A DNA stretch of 64,000 nt, taken from Acanthaster planci (lineage: Eukaryota > Echinodermata > Asteroidea > Valvatida > Acanthasteridae). This document shows, piece after piece, positions 14,601-26,418 of the stretch (positions within the stretch are counted from its first letter, which is position 1; every line of letters starts with the position of its first letter). The notes under the pieces are model-generated. The model had not been told where the DNA came from and ran no database searches. It was given only the letters and a program-made list of their open reading frames with translations. The DNA lies in contig NW_019091362.1 of the NCBI RefSeq assembly GCF_001949145.1, forward strand, positions 6,996,297-7,060,296. Reading direction: 5' to 3'. A program made the position numbers and the translations under genes.

Positions 14601-17600
14601 TGACTGAGGACGGCAAACATTATTCAGGGAAGGCAAGTTTTGCTTGTAAAAACATAACACACCCAATGCACTTTCCAAATCTTTAACACGGGTGGAATAA
14701 ATCATTATATTTCCATTCATTGGTTACAATGGAAACACTGGCTCAATTAGCACCAAAGGGGTAACAGTTTCACAAATTTTGCTGTGAATGGACAGGTAAT
14801 TTTAACATGGCCTGAGAAATGACAGGCAGATATTTTCATTCGAGAGAAAACCCTGTGATCATCTTGTGCACCACAGAATTGATTTAGCGGAAACTCAGGC
14901 TGAAGTCCAAACGCAGTTACGACACAGGAAGATGGCGAAGGCGAATGACACAAAATGGACATCATTCTCAGCTGGCAAATAAAAAAGGTATCAGGGGAGT
15001 GGGCAAGGCATATCCGACTGGTGAGCAGTACCTGGAATAACCTGAAGAGCACCCTTCCTTGCTCAGCTACCAACTCAAGCAACGAGTCAAAGAGGGTACC
15101 ATCTGTGGTCTCGCTGTAGGGGGCACACAGGGCAAAGGTCAGAAAGTCCAGGAGGGAGGTGATGACCAGGGCACCGGTCCCCCGATTCTGCAAGAGAAAA
15201 ACCAGACAAACCACTGAGACGAAGCTTAACCTGATTCAACACAGGAAAAAAAGATGAACAGTTTGGCATCCTTTTTGAAAGGAATAGTTCACTGCTGCCT
15301 GCCTGTTTATAATGTTGATTCACTGATGACACCTTGTTCAATTCTGCAAATCGTCTACAAACATTTAAATTTTTACCAGAAAATGCATTTACAGATTTCA
15401 ATGACTTGACATCAGGTGTATTTCGCAAAGCGTCCGCATGCACAGGATTTTACTTTTGTTCGGAAAAAAAAAAAGATTTCTGAAAAAAACGAGACATAAC
15501 GGCCAAATTCAGTCACATCAAACACCCTTATACTGATTCTTGGCAGCCATTTGAAAATGTTCGTATGAGGCTCTGACTACCAAACGATGAACATTCATGA
15601 GTGCCATGAATATTGTGCCATGCTTAAAGTGTTGGAATAAATCACCAAATGGAGGGCCTATGTAAGACACTGCAATTTCCTTTCAACACCTACCACATGT
15701 AAGCTAAAGAGTTCCAGCAGACTGCTCAGGAACTTTTTAGAGGACAGAAGAGAGGACTTGTTGAGTTGTTCCTGTCTAAGGTCGTAATCGTCATGCATTG
15801 GCTTCGGAGAAAACAAAAAGCACCACAGCGAATGAACACCTTTGTCAACGTTGAGCATTCCTGCGGCAAACCTTAATTTAATGCTCAAAGCTCTTGTGAG
15901 GCTTCTACTCAAATTTGTTTTGAAGCGAACAGTAAATCAAACAATGAATACTAAAGTCCTCTGGCCATCTCGGTAACAAGACTGCAGTTCAGCATGATTT
16001 TTATTGTGCTTTCCTTGCCAGGAAAGTAACTTTCATCTTAAGGTAGTGTATTTGGCCAACACAAATGTCACTGTTAGATTAGCTTTACCAAAGTTTCTGT
16101 CATCTGACCTTAAGCACATGCCAGCTGAATGCCCCAAAGAAGGCCTACGAAGGTTAGAGCAGGATGGGTATGGTGCAATCTTGATTCAAACAATAACTAC
16201 TGGGAGAGCAGTCGTCTGGAGGCATGCCCTACCTGCATCAAGGCACACAACATATCAATGGCTGCATGGATGACAAAATCATCCTGTCTCTTCAAAACCT
16301 TGATGATCTTTAGCCCCACTCGCTCACGGAACCTTGGACCAAGAAGAGGAAACACGAGTGAAATCCTCAATCAATCAAATCATCACACAAATCACACATA
16401 AAATGCCCTGAAAATAAATAAATATTACCAAACAGTGCTATTCATGAATGTACAAAAGCCACAAGAACACCACACTGTCCAAAAAAAAGGTAGTTAAATT
16501 TCATGGTCTACAGAAAATTTTTTTTTTATTATATACTTGAAGATCACAAAGTAACACGAGCACAGTACCATGAAATATTGATTCAAACTTTGATAATGCT
16601 GGCTTAATAAAATGAAATGCAGAATAAAATTTCCTTGTCCGAAAATGGTCTACACCATCCTAGTGGGATCTGAAGGCGTGCGCCATTAATAGTCTGAAAG
16701 TTTGTTTTTTTTCAGAAGTATTATATCCACTCAAGTTTGTTTTATTATAATGACACCCATGCTTACTTTGGCAATGACGTGAAGGCCATAAAGCCGGCCT
16801 TGGAGGCCACTAATCTCCGCAAGGCTTGGAAAATAGCCTCCAACTCCTCAGCTGGCATCGTCAGTGGGTCGTCTGCAACATGAAAAACAATGGGTTTTCA
16901 GAAAAAAATCCCCAAAACAGAAGAATTTGCTTTATAATGTTTAAAACTTGTATTTCAACGGAGAGACTGGAAAAAAAAGAATATTTAATCGCAGCGGAAT
17001 TCAAACGTAACCAATTGCACGCTGCATCTAAGCTGTACCCAGAGACCTCTTAGCAAATTCCTTGACTGCTGCTGAAGACTGTTTAATGCAAATTCAATCT
17101 AACTCATCACTTATCTACCTTCCCTTGCCAGGATGGCTGTGATGGCTCCCCTGATCAATTTCTCTTTGTTTTCTGCAAAGAAACTCTGCAAATAGGAACA
17201 GAACACGAGTTACAAATCACACAGCAAGGCCAATTGAACAACGATGGGAGAAACCATGGAGCTTGGAGGTTGTTGCCTACCCTTGTTTACACTTGATGAT
17301 TTTAGGTCAAATCTTAGTCTGGAGTACAAGCAAGTCATAGCTATCCTTTCCAAAAGGAACGTTGTACATGTGACAAAATGAGTGACTACTCACCAAGGCC
17401 ACTTTGGAGTTAAAGGCCTCCACAATAATTCTGCACAGAGTGAATCAATATGAACCCTCAATCAATTTTTCATCCACAGTCGTAACCAACTGCTAATGAA
17501 ATATGTACATAACTGCATAATCTTCAACATGCAGTCTGTGCTAACGGTCAGTGTTCCTGGAAAGCAGAACACGTCCTTGTGAGCCGAGCATGATGACTGT

Positions 17601-20600
17601 GGCACTGGGGTACCCTCACTTTACTCTGTCAGCTTTCGAACAGAACAGGACCAATGCAAGTACAACACTAGTAAATACGGGCGATTCACAATTGTGCACC
17701 TCCAAGGGTTTGAAACTCGTTAGCTTATCACAAGGCTTGGAATCCGTCAACCCTTTCCAAACACGTACTGGGTCGACGGGTCATTGATCAATGCGTTGCA
17801 AACCCTTGGAGGCGCTCTATTCTGAAACGCCCGTATTGTAAAGAGACAATGGCTGAGCAAGATTATTCTCAGGTTTGACACTTACATCCTGTGTAACGGC
17901 ATGGAGTAAGCCACTGTATGACACGTTGTTGTTGAACCTCATTACAGCAAGGTTGAAGTCATTGTCTACGGAAACAGACATTAACATGAACTGTTAAGCC
18001 TTTTAATAAATAAATCTGAAAGGGTAAAAATATTCTGCATACACCATTCCAAGAGGAATTATGAGTTAACATTAAACATTTGTGATTGACAGAATTTGAC
18101 AAATGAGGAGTAAATCAGATTTGATAAAATGGTCTTGTTGACCACTCATTGTTGGACGAAATTTCAGTTCTGGTCGAGTCAAATTTCTTCGGGCTTGGAA
18201 GCTAAAATGACAGAAGTTATCACAGAAAAAATTACCAAACGACAAGATTGCATAAAGGGACAAGGATTGCAAATTTACGAACACTACAAAGAAAAAGTAA
18301 ATTGCATGGAGAGGTTGACTCAGTTGAACCACTGTGTGGGGCTAGTGCATCCATGCAAATAAGGCAAGGTCAATGAACCGTCAACATTTCATAGTGCCTT
18401 CATGGGAGGGGCCGATGGCAGGCCCAAAATAATGTTAAAGCACCGTCTGATTTAGGAGTTGAAGGCAGCCACATTGGGCTACAAAAAACACTCTCCCCTG
18501 CACAAAGAAACCCCCCCATAAAAAAACCCAAAAGCCTGGATGCCGTGTCACGTAATAAAGTTCTCAAAACTAAGTGTCTCCAAAAGGCCTTTAAAAATTC
18601 CTGAGCTGACAGGGTCCTCCAGCAGTACAAAGGTACACTATACTTAACTCTTGCTGGGTTCCTGCACCTAAAGGACAATTCAATTCCAAGACTTTTCCAT
18701 GACTTTAATTATTTTTACAAAATTCCATGATTTTTCCAGGTCACGGAAGCCCTGTCTTGGGGAAACCCTCTGTGAAAATTTGTTAGAGATGCTGGTGTGT
18801 TCAAACGTGTCACATGTCTCGGTGCGTCATTGCTGAGGAGGACACTCACACACACAGTGTCTGTTACTTACTGGGCGGTTGAGCCAGGAAGCGCAAGCAA
18901 TGGGCCTCCACTTCCTCCTCAACAGGGACAAACAAGGGGTCCTGCCTCTGGCCTCGGTTGGTCATGACGAGCTTGATGCAGACGTCTCGGTTACCGCTTG
19001 CACGGACGCCGTCCAGCACACTGGCTATTAGATTATCCCTGATGATTAAACAAAATATACTTGTTTGACCAAAATGCAATATCGGTGTTGTTGAGCAACA
19101 TGAAAAGGACAGTTTGTGGGTGATGCATCAAGGTAATGGAGATGCATGCTGGACTACAGAACTCTGCTACTGTTGCCAACATTGACAATGATATTCAAAA
19201 TTTGTTTGGCAGTAGAATGTAATGGGCCTGTGGGTTACTGTCGCAGAGGTGGATTTGGGCAAATTTTTAAAGATTCCCCAAACGATCAGCATGTTAGTGC
19301 CAGGATTTCAATTCAATAAGTTATGTTCTAAAGTACTCTTTGTCAGATTCACTATGAGGTCGCACAATAACTTTGCCCTATCATAATAGGGTTGCTCTGC
19401 ATTGATTTAATTGGTGCTGGCACTCTGCCAACTGGCATTTTAGTTGTTCCTGGACACAGGGTCAACAAGCAGGTTTTTAGGAAAGTTGAAGCAAAGTGAT
19501 AAGACAGTCACCTACCTATCGGTGGAGGTGTACTTGGTCACCATGCCTTTGACCGACTCTAGATGGAACTCCTGAGGATTCTCCATGCTACGCACGATTG
19601 CAAAAATCTGCCAAAACAATGTACGTCCTCTTGTAACAATTTCAATATTGACCTAATTCAATGCATGACTAGTAACTTGCATTATGACAGCATTGAACTT
19701 CTTGTGTGAAAAAAAACCCAGCAAAACATGAAGTGTCATAAGGCTATTCCGTATCAAGAAAGAGCAAACTTCAGCAGTGTCACAGTTGGCACATTATTAT
19801 GTTTAATTGTGCCTGAGAAATGCAACCCAAACATCCGAGGGATTTCTCCTCGCTCGGAATTGGCATAAGAATGATTCTTCCTGATTGTTAGGTTTCGCCG
19901 CTCAACTCACATTGCAGAGTGGTTTGACAGTGACCACGCTGTAGCTGGCAGGGTCTCGCTCCACGATGCATGTCTCTGTCAAGCACAGGACCCTCTTGGC
20001 GGGCTCCTCGTGCCTGCTGGACCACTTCTGAACGTTGAACTCGGCCAGTGATGTCAGGCTCTCGTCATTGCTGTAAAGCGCAAATAACAGAAGAGAAACC
20101 CAAATCCCTTTCAGACAAAGTTATCGCATCAAAGATACCACCACTGGTGACAATGTCTCAACTGTGACCGTTTGCATAATTTGGTCCTCTGCTTATTGCA
20201 CTGTCAACTTTGGCCAACTCATAGGCTGCATCCGAATCTCTCGTCTAGAGCTAGGTCTAGGTCTTCCCTCCATTGGAAATGCGTGGAGACGCGTAGACAG
20301 TAGACCTAGCCGTAGCTCTGGAAGCCTGTTTCGGACACGGCCATAGTTATAAAACATTGCACATTGTGTTTAACCTTTCTTTAAACACATCGGCATTCCT
20401 CACCTGTACTTTCCCATCTTATTGATGATGCTCTGATCGATGGTGATGGTTTCTTTCCTCTTTCTGATTGTCACACCGACGTAGGTACTCGCGTACTCTG
20501 AGGCCTTCTTTATCAACTCATCTCTCCGATCGCAAGCAAATATATGCTGCAAAGAAATGCACAAGGGGGGGCAGAATATTTCAGAGAGAGGACAATTCCG

Positions 20601-23600
20601 GAACAAGTGTCACTACGAATCTTTCGGTATCTATCTTAGAAAAATGTAAAAAAAATTTCTCTAAAGATTTGTCAGAATGACTTACTAATCTGCCGAAGCC
20701 ACCATGAATCACTGCAAAGCCTCCTGGGTAGCCAGTCACCTGCAAGAAGAAATGAAGTTGTGCCAATCAGCAACAGTGGGTTTGGTAAACAATTATCCAT
20801 ATGTAAAAAAACGTTGGGAGAACAGTTGCCAGTTCAACTTAAATTTCATTTCTGAAGCAGACAAGCAAATGAATGTATAATTATTAACACCAACAAACTC
20901 CCTGCCAACTATGTGTGAAGTTGGCTGAATTCAGCAGACTTGAACAGGTTAGAAATCAGGAGAAAATGTTCCCTGCTCAGAAGATAAGAGACAAATCAAA
21001 TTCTGCTGGTCTTGACGGTTAAAAAAGGCAAAAAAAAAAATAAGTTACTCAGCCACTGTAAATGGTCAGACAGCAGCAATCTGCCTACCTCTGTGAATGC
21101 TTCAATGTCCCTGTAGTAGTAAGAGCAGAGGACTTGGTTGTTGGTAGGATTGATTTGGTCAATTCCACAGGCGTTGATCTCTAGGGTGACATGCTTGCGT
21201 GCATCTGACCAGTGGTGCTTGTAGGCATTGAATCGCTACAGGGAAACAATGGAAGGAGTTCAGTTGGTGTCATGGTTCCAAAGGGGTGCATGAAAAACCT
21301 AACCATGGCAGCTGCATTTACTTGTACCAATAATTTTCAGTAACATTTACGCTAGAAAAATACTCCAAGGGTCAAGCGTGAACACTTTCAAGCAATCTGT
21401 GACGCTAAAATGTAAGTAAGAGCTTGGTTTTTTACAGGTGCCTGGTATCAGTTGACCTCTTCTTACAGCACAGACATGAGGAATCACTTGATTTCTTCCC
21501 ATTCAATCCTTGATCATTTTATTATTTCAAATAGCCTCCAGCTAAGAAAAAAAGACAATTTACAAGACCTGGCAAATCTACCCTCATTTTTCTAAATGGG
21601 AACTTTATAGTGAAAAAAGTACCTTTAGTGTTGTTAGTTTTGTCTTCAGCCCTTTGATGACAAATGCCTCATGAACATGCCTCTCAGTGTATAAAACTGA
21701 ATACTTACTGGTTCGTCATACTTGTTGCCACCAGCAAAGCTCCGGCGGAACTTCTGCAGAGTGGAAAAGAAGATGATATGCGATGTCAGTATGAACCTAT
21801 CAAGCACAATTTATACATGTAGTTAGTTCTTCGTGTGTTAAGGCACCTCTGTGGCTGGGTTGAGGAAATCAAAATTAAGGCCATTTAAGACTTCTTTACC
21901 TTTTTTACCCAATTTTCAGTGGCACAAATGGGGATCGGAACATAACAATTAGCAAGAGCAGCAGATCAGTGGCGAACCTGCCCAACTGCTTGTCTGTCCA
22001 ATGCATTTTTGTCGGATATTGTTTATTTTGAAATGTGACGAGGGAATTTGAGTTAATGTGAAAAATTTCGTTGAGACAACAAAGAAAAATCACATGTGTT
22101 CTGACCTCATCAGCACTTACTGCGCCATATACATGTATCAAGACAATATGAGCTTAGGCAGGGTGTCAAAGTCTTTCCCTTATTTAAAACACTACTGCAC
22201 AATATTAGTCTTTGGAAAGAAAGGCTGTCGGTGCCTAGAACTCTCCCAATTTAATGTCTCCTGCACTTCAAAAGTGCCCACTTTTGCTTGGACAAACGAG
22301 GTGAAGGGTCCAATTTCACAGAGGAAGGAGCAGAAGATACCACCAAGTGAATGTACTTGCTAGGCAATGTGATCGGAAACCACTGTTTCCTTCAAACAAA
22401 CTTACAGAAGCTTCGACTGGCTTATTGGTTGGCTGAAAGGAAAGTTCCCCAACATGAAGAAAACTTGATTTGGAAACTAACCAAAGCTTCTGTGAGAACG
22501 TCGGGACGGTGCTCTGTGGAAAACCGCATGGATTCTGTCTTCTTGCCTTTCCTGATGTTGATGACAAACTCATTGATGGTTTGAGATTTGGTGTTGGGGG
22601 CGATACCAAAAAAATCTGCATATGCCCACTGCAGAAAGAACAACAATAAATCCAATTGTCTACTTTCAGCTTCGCATTCCATACACAAGTATTAAATTGT
22701 TCCCGACAGAATCCAGGGGTAGATTGAGCCAAACAAATAATTTAAAACATCAATCCAGATTGCATGATTTCACAGGACACAATTCATCAGATTTCATGTA
22801 TCCTATACTCTCAATATTTTCCCTCGATAATTTGACATATAATTGTCTGGGCAATTCCCAGCAGTCCTAGGGACCATGACTAAACTGACAAAAGTTTTAT
22901 ATTCACACATAAAACGTGCCACTACAGAACCACTGAAGCACTATGTCTATAGATCCACATGAACAAATTACATTTAAATACCGTACTTGTTGGTAAGTAA
23001 GACCTTTAAAGCCAAACTGATTGAAAGCTTAATTCTGGGTGTCAAATACATGTAAATACTCAGTCTACAATTTTTCTTCAACACTGCAAGTAACAGGTAC
23101 ACGTATACAGAAAAAAAGAAAACACTTCCTTCACTCTTCCTGGAACATACATGATGTATCTTGGTTCTGCATGAATTTGCTCTTGGACAGTTTTGGTACG
23201 AGGTATGTGCAACAAACATCTGTGAAAAACAGCAATATTTATTCCTTGAAACAAGAAAAAACAGCCCCATTCCAATTTTTTCACTGTACTGACTCTTCTG
23301 CCCCAGAATACACTCTGTTTTGCCTCTCTGAGTTCTGACAAATTTTCTGTCTATTAAGGTTTTGCTGGGACCAACAGCTGTCCTGTACTTCTAGCAAACA
23401 TGCACGTGAGCCAAGCCATCAAATTTGCAAGACAATAGGTCCAACAATTTTAACACAACTGGCAGTTCACTGCTGTGGCTATAGATTTATGTTTCACAAA
23501 AGATGTGAGCAAATGAAATACAAACACTGTACAGTTTGTTCAATGTAAATATCAAAATGAAACTTTCGTGTACATGTAATGAACAGTGAAACTGGAAAAA

Positions 23601-25925
23601 GGTAGATGCTATGTCATTTTGTAATCTAAATAGGAGACAGGTAAAAAACAAATGATTTCCTGAAAATGTGTGCCAACAAAATGACAAATTCAACTACTTA
23701 AATTTCTCAACGTAGCTATTACTTGTTAAAAACTAAACTTATCAAATACGGAAGCAATGCAAGGTGAAAACTAGTAATGTTCACAGCAATACTCAATAAA
23801 CAAGCTCAAACAAATATCGTAAAGCAATGGATCAATTTGTCACCGGTGAGGGTGTGCTTCTCCACAGAGTGGATAGAACTCAAAATCCTTTGAAAGAGTT
23901 TGCTTGGTTTTGATGGGACAACATGTAGGACTACTATTACACAGAATTGGATGTCCCTATTTTGCAACAATACAGCCATGTTCCTATCAAATTATTTTGG
24001 GTAAAACTAATGCAGCTAAGCAATAACTTACAAAATTAAGACCACTCGGAATGCACAGGAAACTGACATTCCTGTTAGTCTTGCTGTCGGCAACTTAGGG
24101 CCATAAGCGGTTGCAGAAACTTTCCATGCAGCCCTGGTACAGGCCCCGATTGACAGCTACATGTAAATCTCTTTAAAACTTGCTTGAGTGCACTGTCACA
24201 CACATGTATCTCACATGAAGAACAATTCCCTTGACCCCTTTGTGTGTACATGTGCATATACGGTACATATGTACATATGTGCAATAACATCAATATTACG
24301 CATCAAGGCAGTTTTGTCTTCTGCTGCAAAATTATTACAGAAAATTCACCTGAGGTGGTGAAGAAAATGACCAGGTTTGGTGCCAGTTAACACCAGATTT
24401 AGTGGCATGGAGGAAACAGAGACAGTGTGGGTCATATAACATAACCACTCTGCGCAGCACAGTAGCTTACAGTGCGCAAGGGTTGCACCTCGGACAACAG
24501 CACTATGCAAAATTTGGCAATCTAAATGAACGTTAAAAGAGAGTCCTGGTAAGTTTCCATGACAGCATTTAAGGGAAGGTCCAATGGGAAGACAGTTTAA
24601 GCTGCATTGTGTAAATGTTGGATGAAGCAGGTTTAGAAAACTGGTTTTGATTTTGCCTAAGAAATATGCTGTGGAAGGACTACAGTAAGGACATGTACCT
24701 ATAGGTGTGGATGCACATGTTCTGACAGGATGTACAAGTTTAAAATGACTGCTTGTATTAAGTTCACCACCTGTGTGGTTTTCAGAAAGTTACTGAAGAG
24801 ATGTGAAATAGCTGTACTTCGTGCCCAAAAAAACTAATGGCATTAAATTGTTAGAATTTTTATCTCTGATTTGGGCTGGTATCTCTTGCACGTTTCAATC
24901 CTATTTGATTTTTGATTAAGCTATTTATCTGCCATGTCGATGGTAAAGGACGCAGCCCAACAGGAAGATGAGGATGCCAATAATGGATTAGTAAGGGTGG
25001 ATGGAGACCATCAGATGCTCCCCAGAACGGCATCGGGTAAAGTCAATCTTTCACATTACTACTAATTATAGTCTGAGAAGAAGTTTCTCAATGCTGACTC
25101 TTACCTGGTTGGTGATTTCTAGTGTGTTAGGATTGTAGGTAGTAACGCCTTTGTCCCCAACTGAAAACACCCGCTTGTACCTTTTGAACGGGAAAGAAAA
25201 ATTGTCAGTACTAAGATGTATAATCACAAATATTGCCAGCTTGGAACATAAGTACAGCATTCTCACAATGCAATAGTTTTTAGTGGTACTGGTGACAATG
25301 AATTTGTAAGAACATGTGTGGACTGTGAACATGGAAATTAAAGTTTTCAACTTTTTCATTCCTGTATAACCTGGACATATCAATGGTTACATAAATATTT
25401 AACAAATTAACGCAGTCTGATCCAGCAAATTCATCTTTTAGCAGCATGGTGGATAGAATAGGAGAGCACTTCTGAAGTGGGTAAATTTGGAATAAACACA
25501 AAATATTTTACCCAACCAAATAGCGCCCTCCTATTATGTCCGCCACACCTTAAATAGGCTAATGGGATGCCCTCCACTGCAAGTGAGCAGGTCATGAATT
25601 TAACTGTTAGACATGGCAGGCAAAATCTACACCTCGGGGGGGCTGGGATGGAGTGTAGGGATTGTTCTGATCCCTAAGTCAACAGACAAAAGTTAAACCT
25701 CTGGAGAGGACTTGAAGTAAAAAATCCTCACACTGTACATTGTCTGAAGTTGGATTTTGGGCACCCATAAAATACATCTATCATATTGAACAGACTGGTG
25801 AATTTACGTGTGCAATACTTCCTTTAAGCCACAAAGCCATAATTCTCAACTTACTTTCCCCTCCATGAGTGCTTTGTTGTGTAGTAGCTCGCTGTGTCTT
25901 TATTCTCTCTCATCACCACTGCCAT
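493..25925 (-). CDS. DNAJC13: DNAJC13 / RME-8 endosomal J-domain protein, 5' 37 coding exons (gene continues left of the window)
   Basis: RME-8 is a peripheral early-endosome protein. Its J domain recruits Hsc70 for clathrin uncoating and SNX1/retromer-linked sorting. Thirty-seven exons read in phase on the minus strand give 1432 codons if one missing base in exon 28 is allowed for; the family protein is about 2240 residues, so roughly the last 800 lie outside. Order seen: N-terminal lipid-binding region, armadillo-like helices, GYF_2-type domain, more helical repeats, J domain with HPD (residues 1317-1319). The start [10 protein letters not shown] matches the family N-terminus and is followed by the conserved [19 protein letters not shown] block. 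Upstream of the ATG a likely acceptor (TTATATTTTAG, 14 bases before the ATG) implies a 5' UTR exon further right. All splice sites are GT/AG. Anomaly: a frameshift in exon 28 (see there). Exon coordinates are in the block entries. Orthology is near certain; single boundaries could be off by a few bases. Confidence 0.97.
2793..5432 (-). CDS. DNAJC13: DNAJC13 exons 29-33: helical region leading to the J domain
   Basis: Exons: 5348-5432, 4632-4786, 4199-4244, 3491-3645, 2793-2994 (about residues 1046-1260 in the frame-corrected protein). Readable blocks: [17 protein letters not shown] and [27 protein letters not shown] and [51 protein letters not shown] and [32 protein letters not shown] and [17 protein letters not shown]. 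Very high identity to vertebrate DNAJC13. The 4787-5347 intron contains a TTAA-flanked mini-palindrome. Other introns here show nothing recognisable. Confidence 0.96.
4947..5007. mobile_element. TTAA-flanked mini-palindrome (copy 1), piggyBac-like MITE or foldback
   Basis: A 61-bp hairpin. Left arm TTAACCCTAACAGTCCTCA; right arm GAGGACTGTTAGGGTTAA; loop CTCCAACAGGTGAAG. The stem is essentially perfect, and both ends are TTAA followed or preceded by CCC/GGG, as expected for a piggyBac-type insertion. Lies in a DNAJC13 intron. A second copy is at 35930-35988. Confidence 0.6.
5945..6663 (-). CDS. DNAJC13: DNAJC13 exons 27-28: GYF_2-type domain, with a 1-bp frameshift in exon 28
   Basis: Exon 27 is 6559-6663 (35 codons: [13 protein letters not shown], then [20 protein letters not shown], the GYF_2-like core). 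Exon 28 is 5945-6146 and begins [20 protein letters not shown], completing that domain. It enters in phase 0 and stays correct through GLEGWKP. The expected continuation, [15 protein letters not shown] then [20 protein letters not shown], is in the next reading frame. One base is missing at the CCC run (plus-strand GGG, 6069-6071). Read literally, the frame hits TGA at 6012-6014. The exon is 202 nt; 203 would restore phase 2 at its donor, matching the next exon. Splice sites at both ends are good. Either a homopolymer indel in the assembly or a real lesion. Confidence 0.93.
7134..8873 (-). CDS. DNAJC13: DNAJC13 exons 23-26: conserved region before the GYF-like domain
   Basis: Exons: 8828-8873, 8433-8647, 7543-7702, 7134-7298 (about residues 748-943). 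Exon 23 encodes [15 protein letters not shown], which contains an IWN repeat signature of the RME-8 family. Exon 24 gives [20 protein letters not shown] and [14 protein letters not shown]. Exon 25 gives [20 protein letters not shown] and [19 protein letters not shown]. Exon 26 gives [20 protein letters not shown] and [20 protein letters not shown]. All are collinear with vertebrate DNAJC13 and join without phase errors. Confidence 0.96.
9594..17965 (-). CDS. DNAJC13: DNAJC13 exons 11-22: armadillo-like helical repeats
   Basis: Exons: 17886-17965, 17119-17185, 16767-16872, 16233-16332, 15694-15801, 15032-15187, 14291-14347, 13945-14066, 13229-13304, 12612-12707, 12164-12265, 9594-9664 (about residues 368-747). 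Diagnostic stretches are [101 protein letters not shown] and [13 protein letters not shown]. These are family-specific helices without catalytic residues. The 12164-12265 exon is shorter than the vertebrate equivalent in the charged AAKEVEKFAKEK stretch. The exon at 13945-14066 uses a slightly unusual donor (GTCTGC). The 9665-12163 intron (2.5 kb) contains two foldback or transposon-derived elements, and the 13305-13944 intron contains another. Confidence 0.95.
9816..9978. mobile_element. MITE with 24-bp terminal inverted repeats in a DNAJC13 intron
   Basis: 163 bp. Left end ATACCTCGTGATTCGGGGCA (9816-9839 in full) and right end (9955-9978) are reverse complements at 23 of 24 positions. Interior unique and non-coding. 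Target duplication not obvious. Confidence 0.65.
11615..11835. mobile_element. Older, diverged copy of the same hAT-like MITE
   Basis: About 220 bp with the same layout: CATAAGTC-type subterminal repeats, a TCATTCAGTCTTTAGTCAAG core, GTTCACTCTGTTAC, and a right end GGCTTGACTACAGCCC. Flanks share GGCTTCA (left near 11609-11615, right 11836-11842). Ends are degraded, so the boundaries are approximate. Confidence 0.55.
13412..13614. mobile_element. hAT-like MITE in a DNAJC13 intron, with near-perfect 8-bp target-site duplication
   Basis: 203 bp, same family as 45808-46030. Left end CAGTGTCGTATTCGAG; right end, reverse-complemented, CATTGCTGTATTCACG. Flanked by CCCGAGAT (13404-13411) and CCTGAGAT (13615-13622), 7 of 8 matching. 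The shared core includes TTAAGCCAATTCACAAGCTA and CCCTGTTACTTATGACTGGC. Subterminal CACAAGTC repeats differ in number from the other copy. Confidence 0.75.
14525..14640. repeat. Degenerate short tandem repeat
   Basis: About four to five diverged units of roughly 25 bp built on GAGGACAGGCAAAAATTA / TTCAGGGAGGGCAAATAT. Lies in the intron between DNAJC13 exons 16 and 17. Confidence 0.5.
17674..17837. mobile_element. MITE with imperfect terminal inverted repeats (AATACGGGCG)
   Basis: About 164 bp in the intron between DNAJC13 exons 11 and 12. Left AATACGGGCG followed by CCTCCAAGGGTTTG after a variable stretch; right CAAACCCTTGGAGGCG then CGCCCGTATT, the reverse complement. About 36-bp arms with a diverged middle. 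Confidence 0.6.
18872..25925 (-). CDS. DNAJC13: DNAJC13 exons 1-10: N-terminal PH-like/lipid-binding region
   Basis: Exons in transcript order: 25855-25925, 25105-25180, 22482-22628, 21709-21753, 21089-21235, 20686-20739, 20404-20546, 19911-20070, 19516-19607, 18872-19038 (residues 1 to about 367). Residues 18-25 (KHSWRGKY) carry the basic/aromatic pattern that the RME-8 family uses to bind phosphatidylinositol 3-phosphate on endosomes; this role is family knowledge. Later blocks read [79 protein letters not shown] and [14 protein letters not shown], all collinear with vertebrate DNAJC13. The intron at 22629-25104 (2.5 kb) holds only a short repeat fragment at 23841-23880. Nothing recognisable was seen in the 25181-25854 intron. 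Confidence 0.95.
20224..20342. mobile_element. Imperfect palindromic MITE (GGCxGxxTCCGAA ends)
   Basis: 119 bp. Left GGCTGCATCCGAA; right, reverse-complemented, GGCCGTGTCCGAA. Both arms also share AGAGCTA...GGTCTA blocks in opposite orientation. ATA flanks both ends. In the intron between DNAJC13 exons 7 and 8. Older and less regular than the others. Confidence 0.5.
23841..23880 (-). repeat. Fragment of the same interspersed repeat
   Basis: CACCGGTGAGGGTG followed by a diverged CTTC...GTGGATAGAACT matches the same end of the 26419-26648 repeat and its flank. About 40 bp, in the large intron between DNAJC13 exons 2 and 3. A truncated copy, or a separate short shared motif. Confidence 0.45.
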
Positions 25926-26418
25926 TTTGAAAGTGCTAAAATATAACAATGAAAGACAGGAAATCAGAGTCTGACAAGCAAAATTAGCCTGGTATATCAC
26001 TCTTTTTTTTAAGATGGGCCATTACTGGAGGCATGACTTTGGTAAAAGCTTAAAAATCACTGAGATTTACTTTACAAGGTTCTTTGAAATCCTAATCCCT
26101 CTAGGCTTTTGTACTTTGACAGTGCTGAGCCAAACAAAGATCAACAGATACAACTTGTATCTACATGTACCAGAGGGTCACTGTAATTTCTGACACCTGA
26201 CTGGACAGAGTCTATTAAACTCCAACAGGTCAAGTTTGAATCATTTGGTATGGAGAGGTCTCCGTAGTGTACAAGTGACTTGCAGAATAGTACAAAACCT
26301 GACAAAAAGGCCAAATAACTTCCTTTTTAATGTTTTAAATCAAATTTCAATTTAAACTGCAGGTTATTTAAATTTCCTTTCAACAACTTTATATCCTACC
26401 TCCTATCTACCCCGCGGA

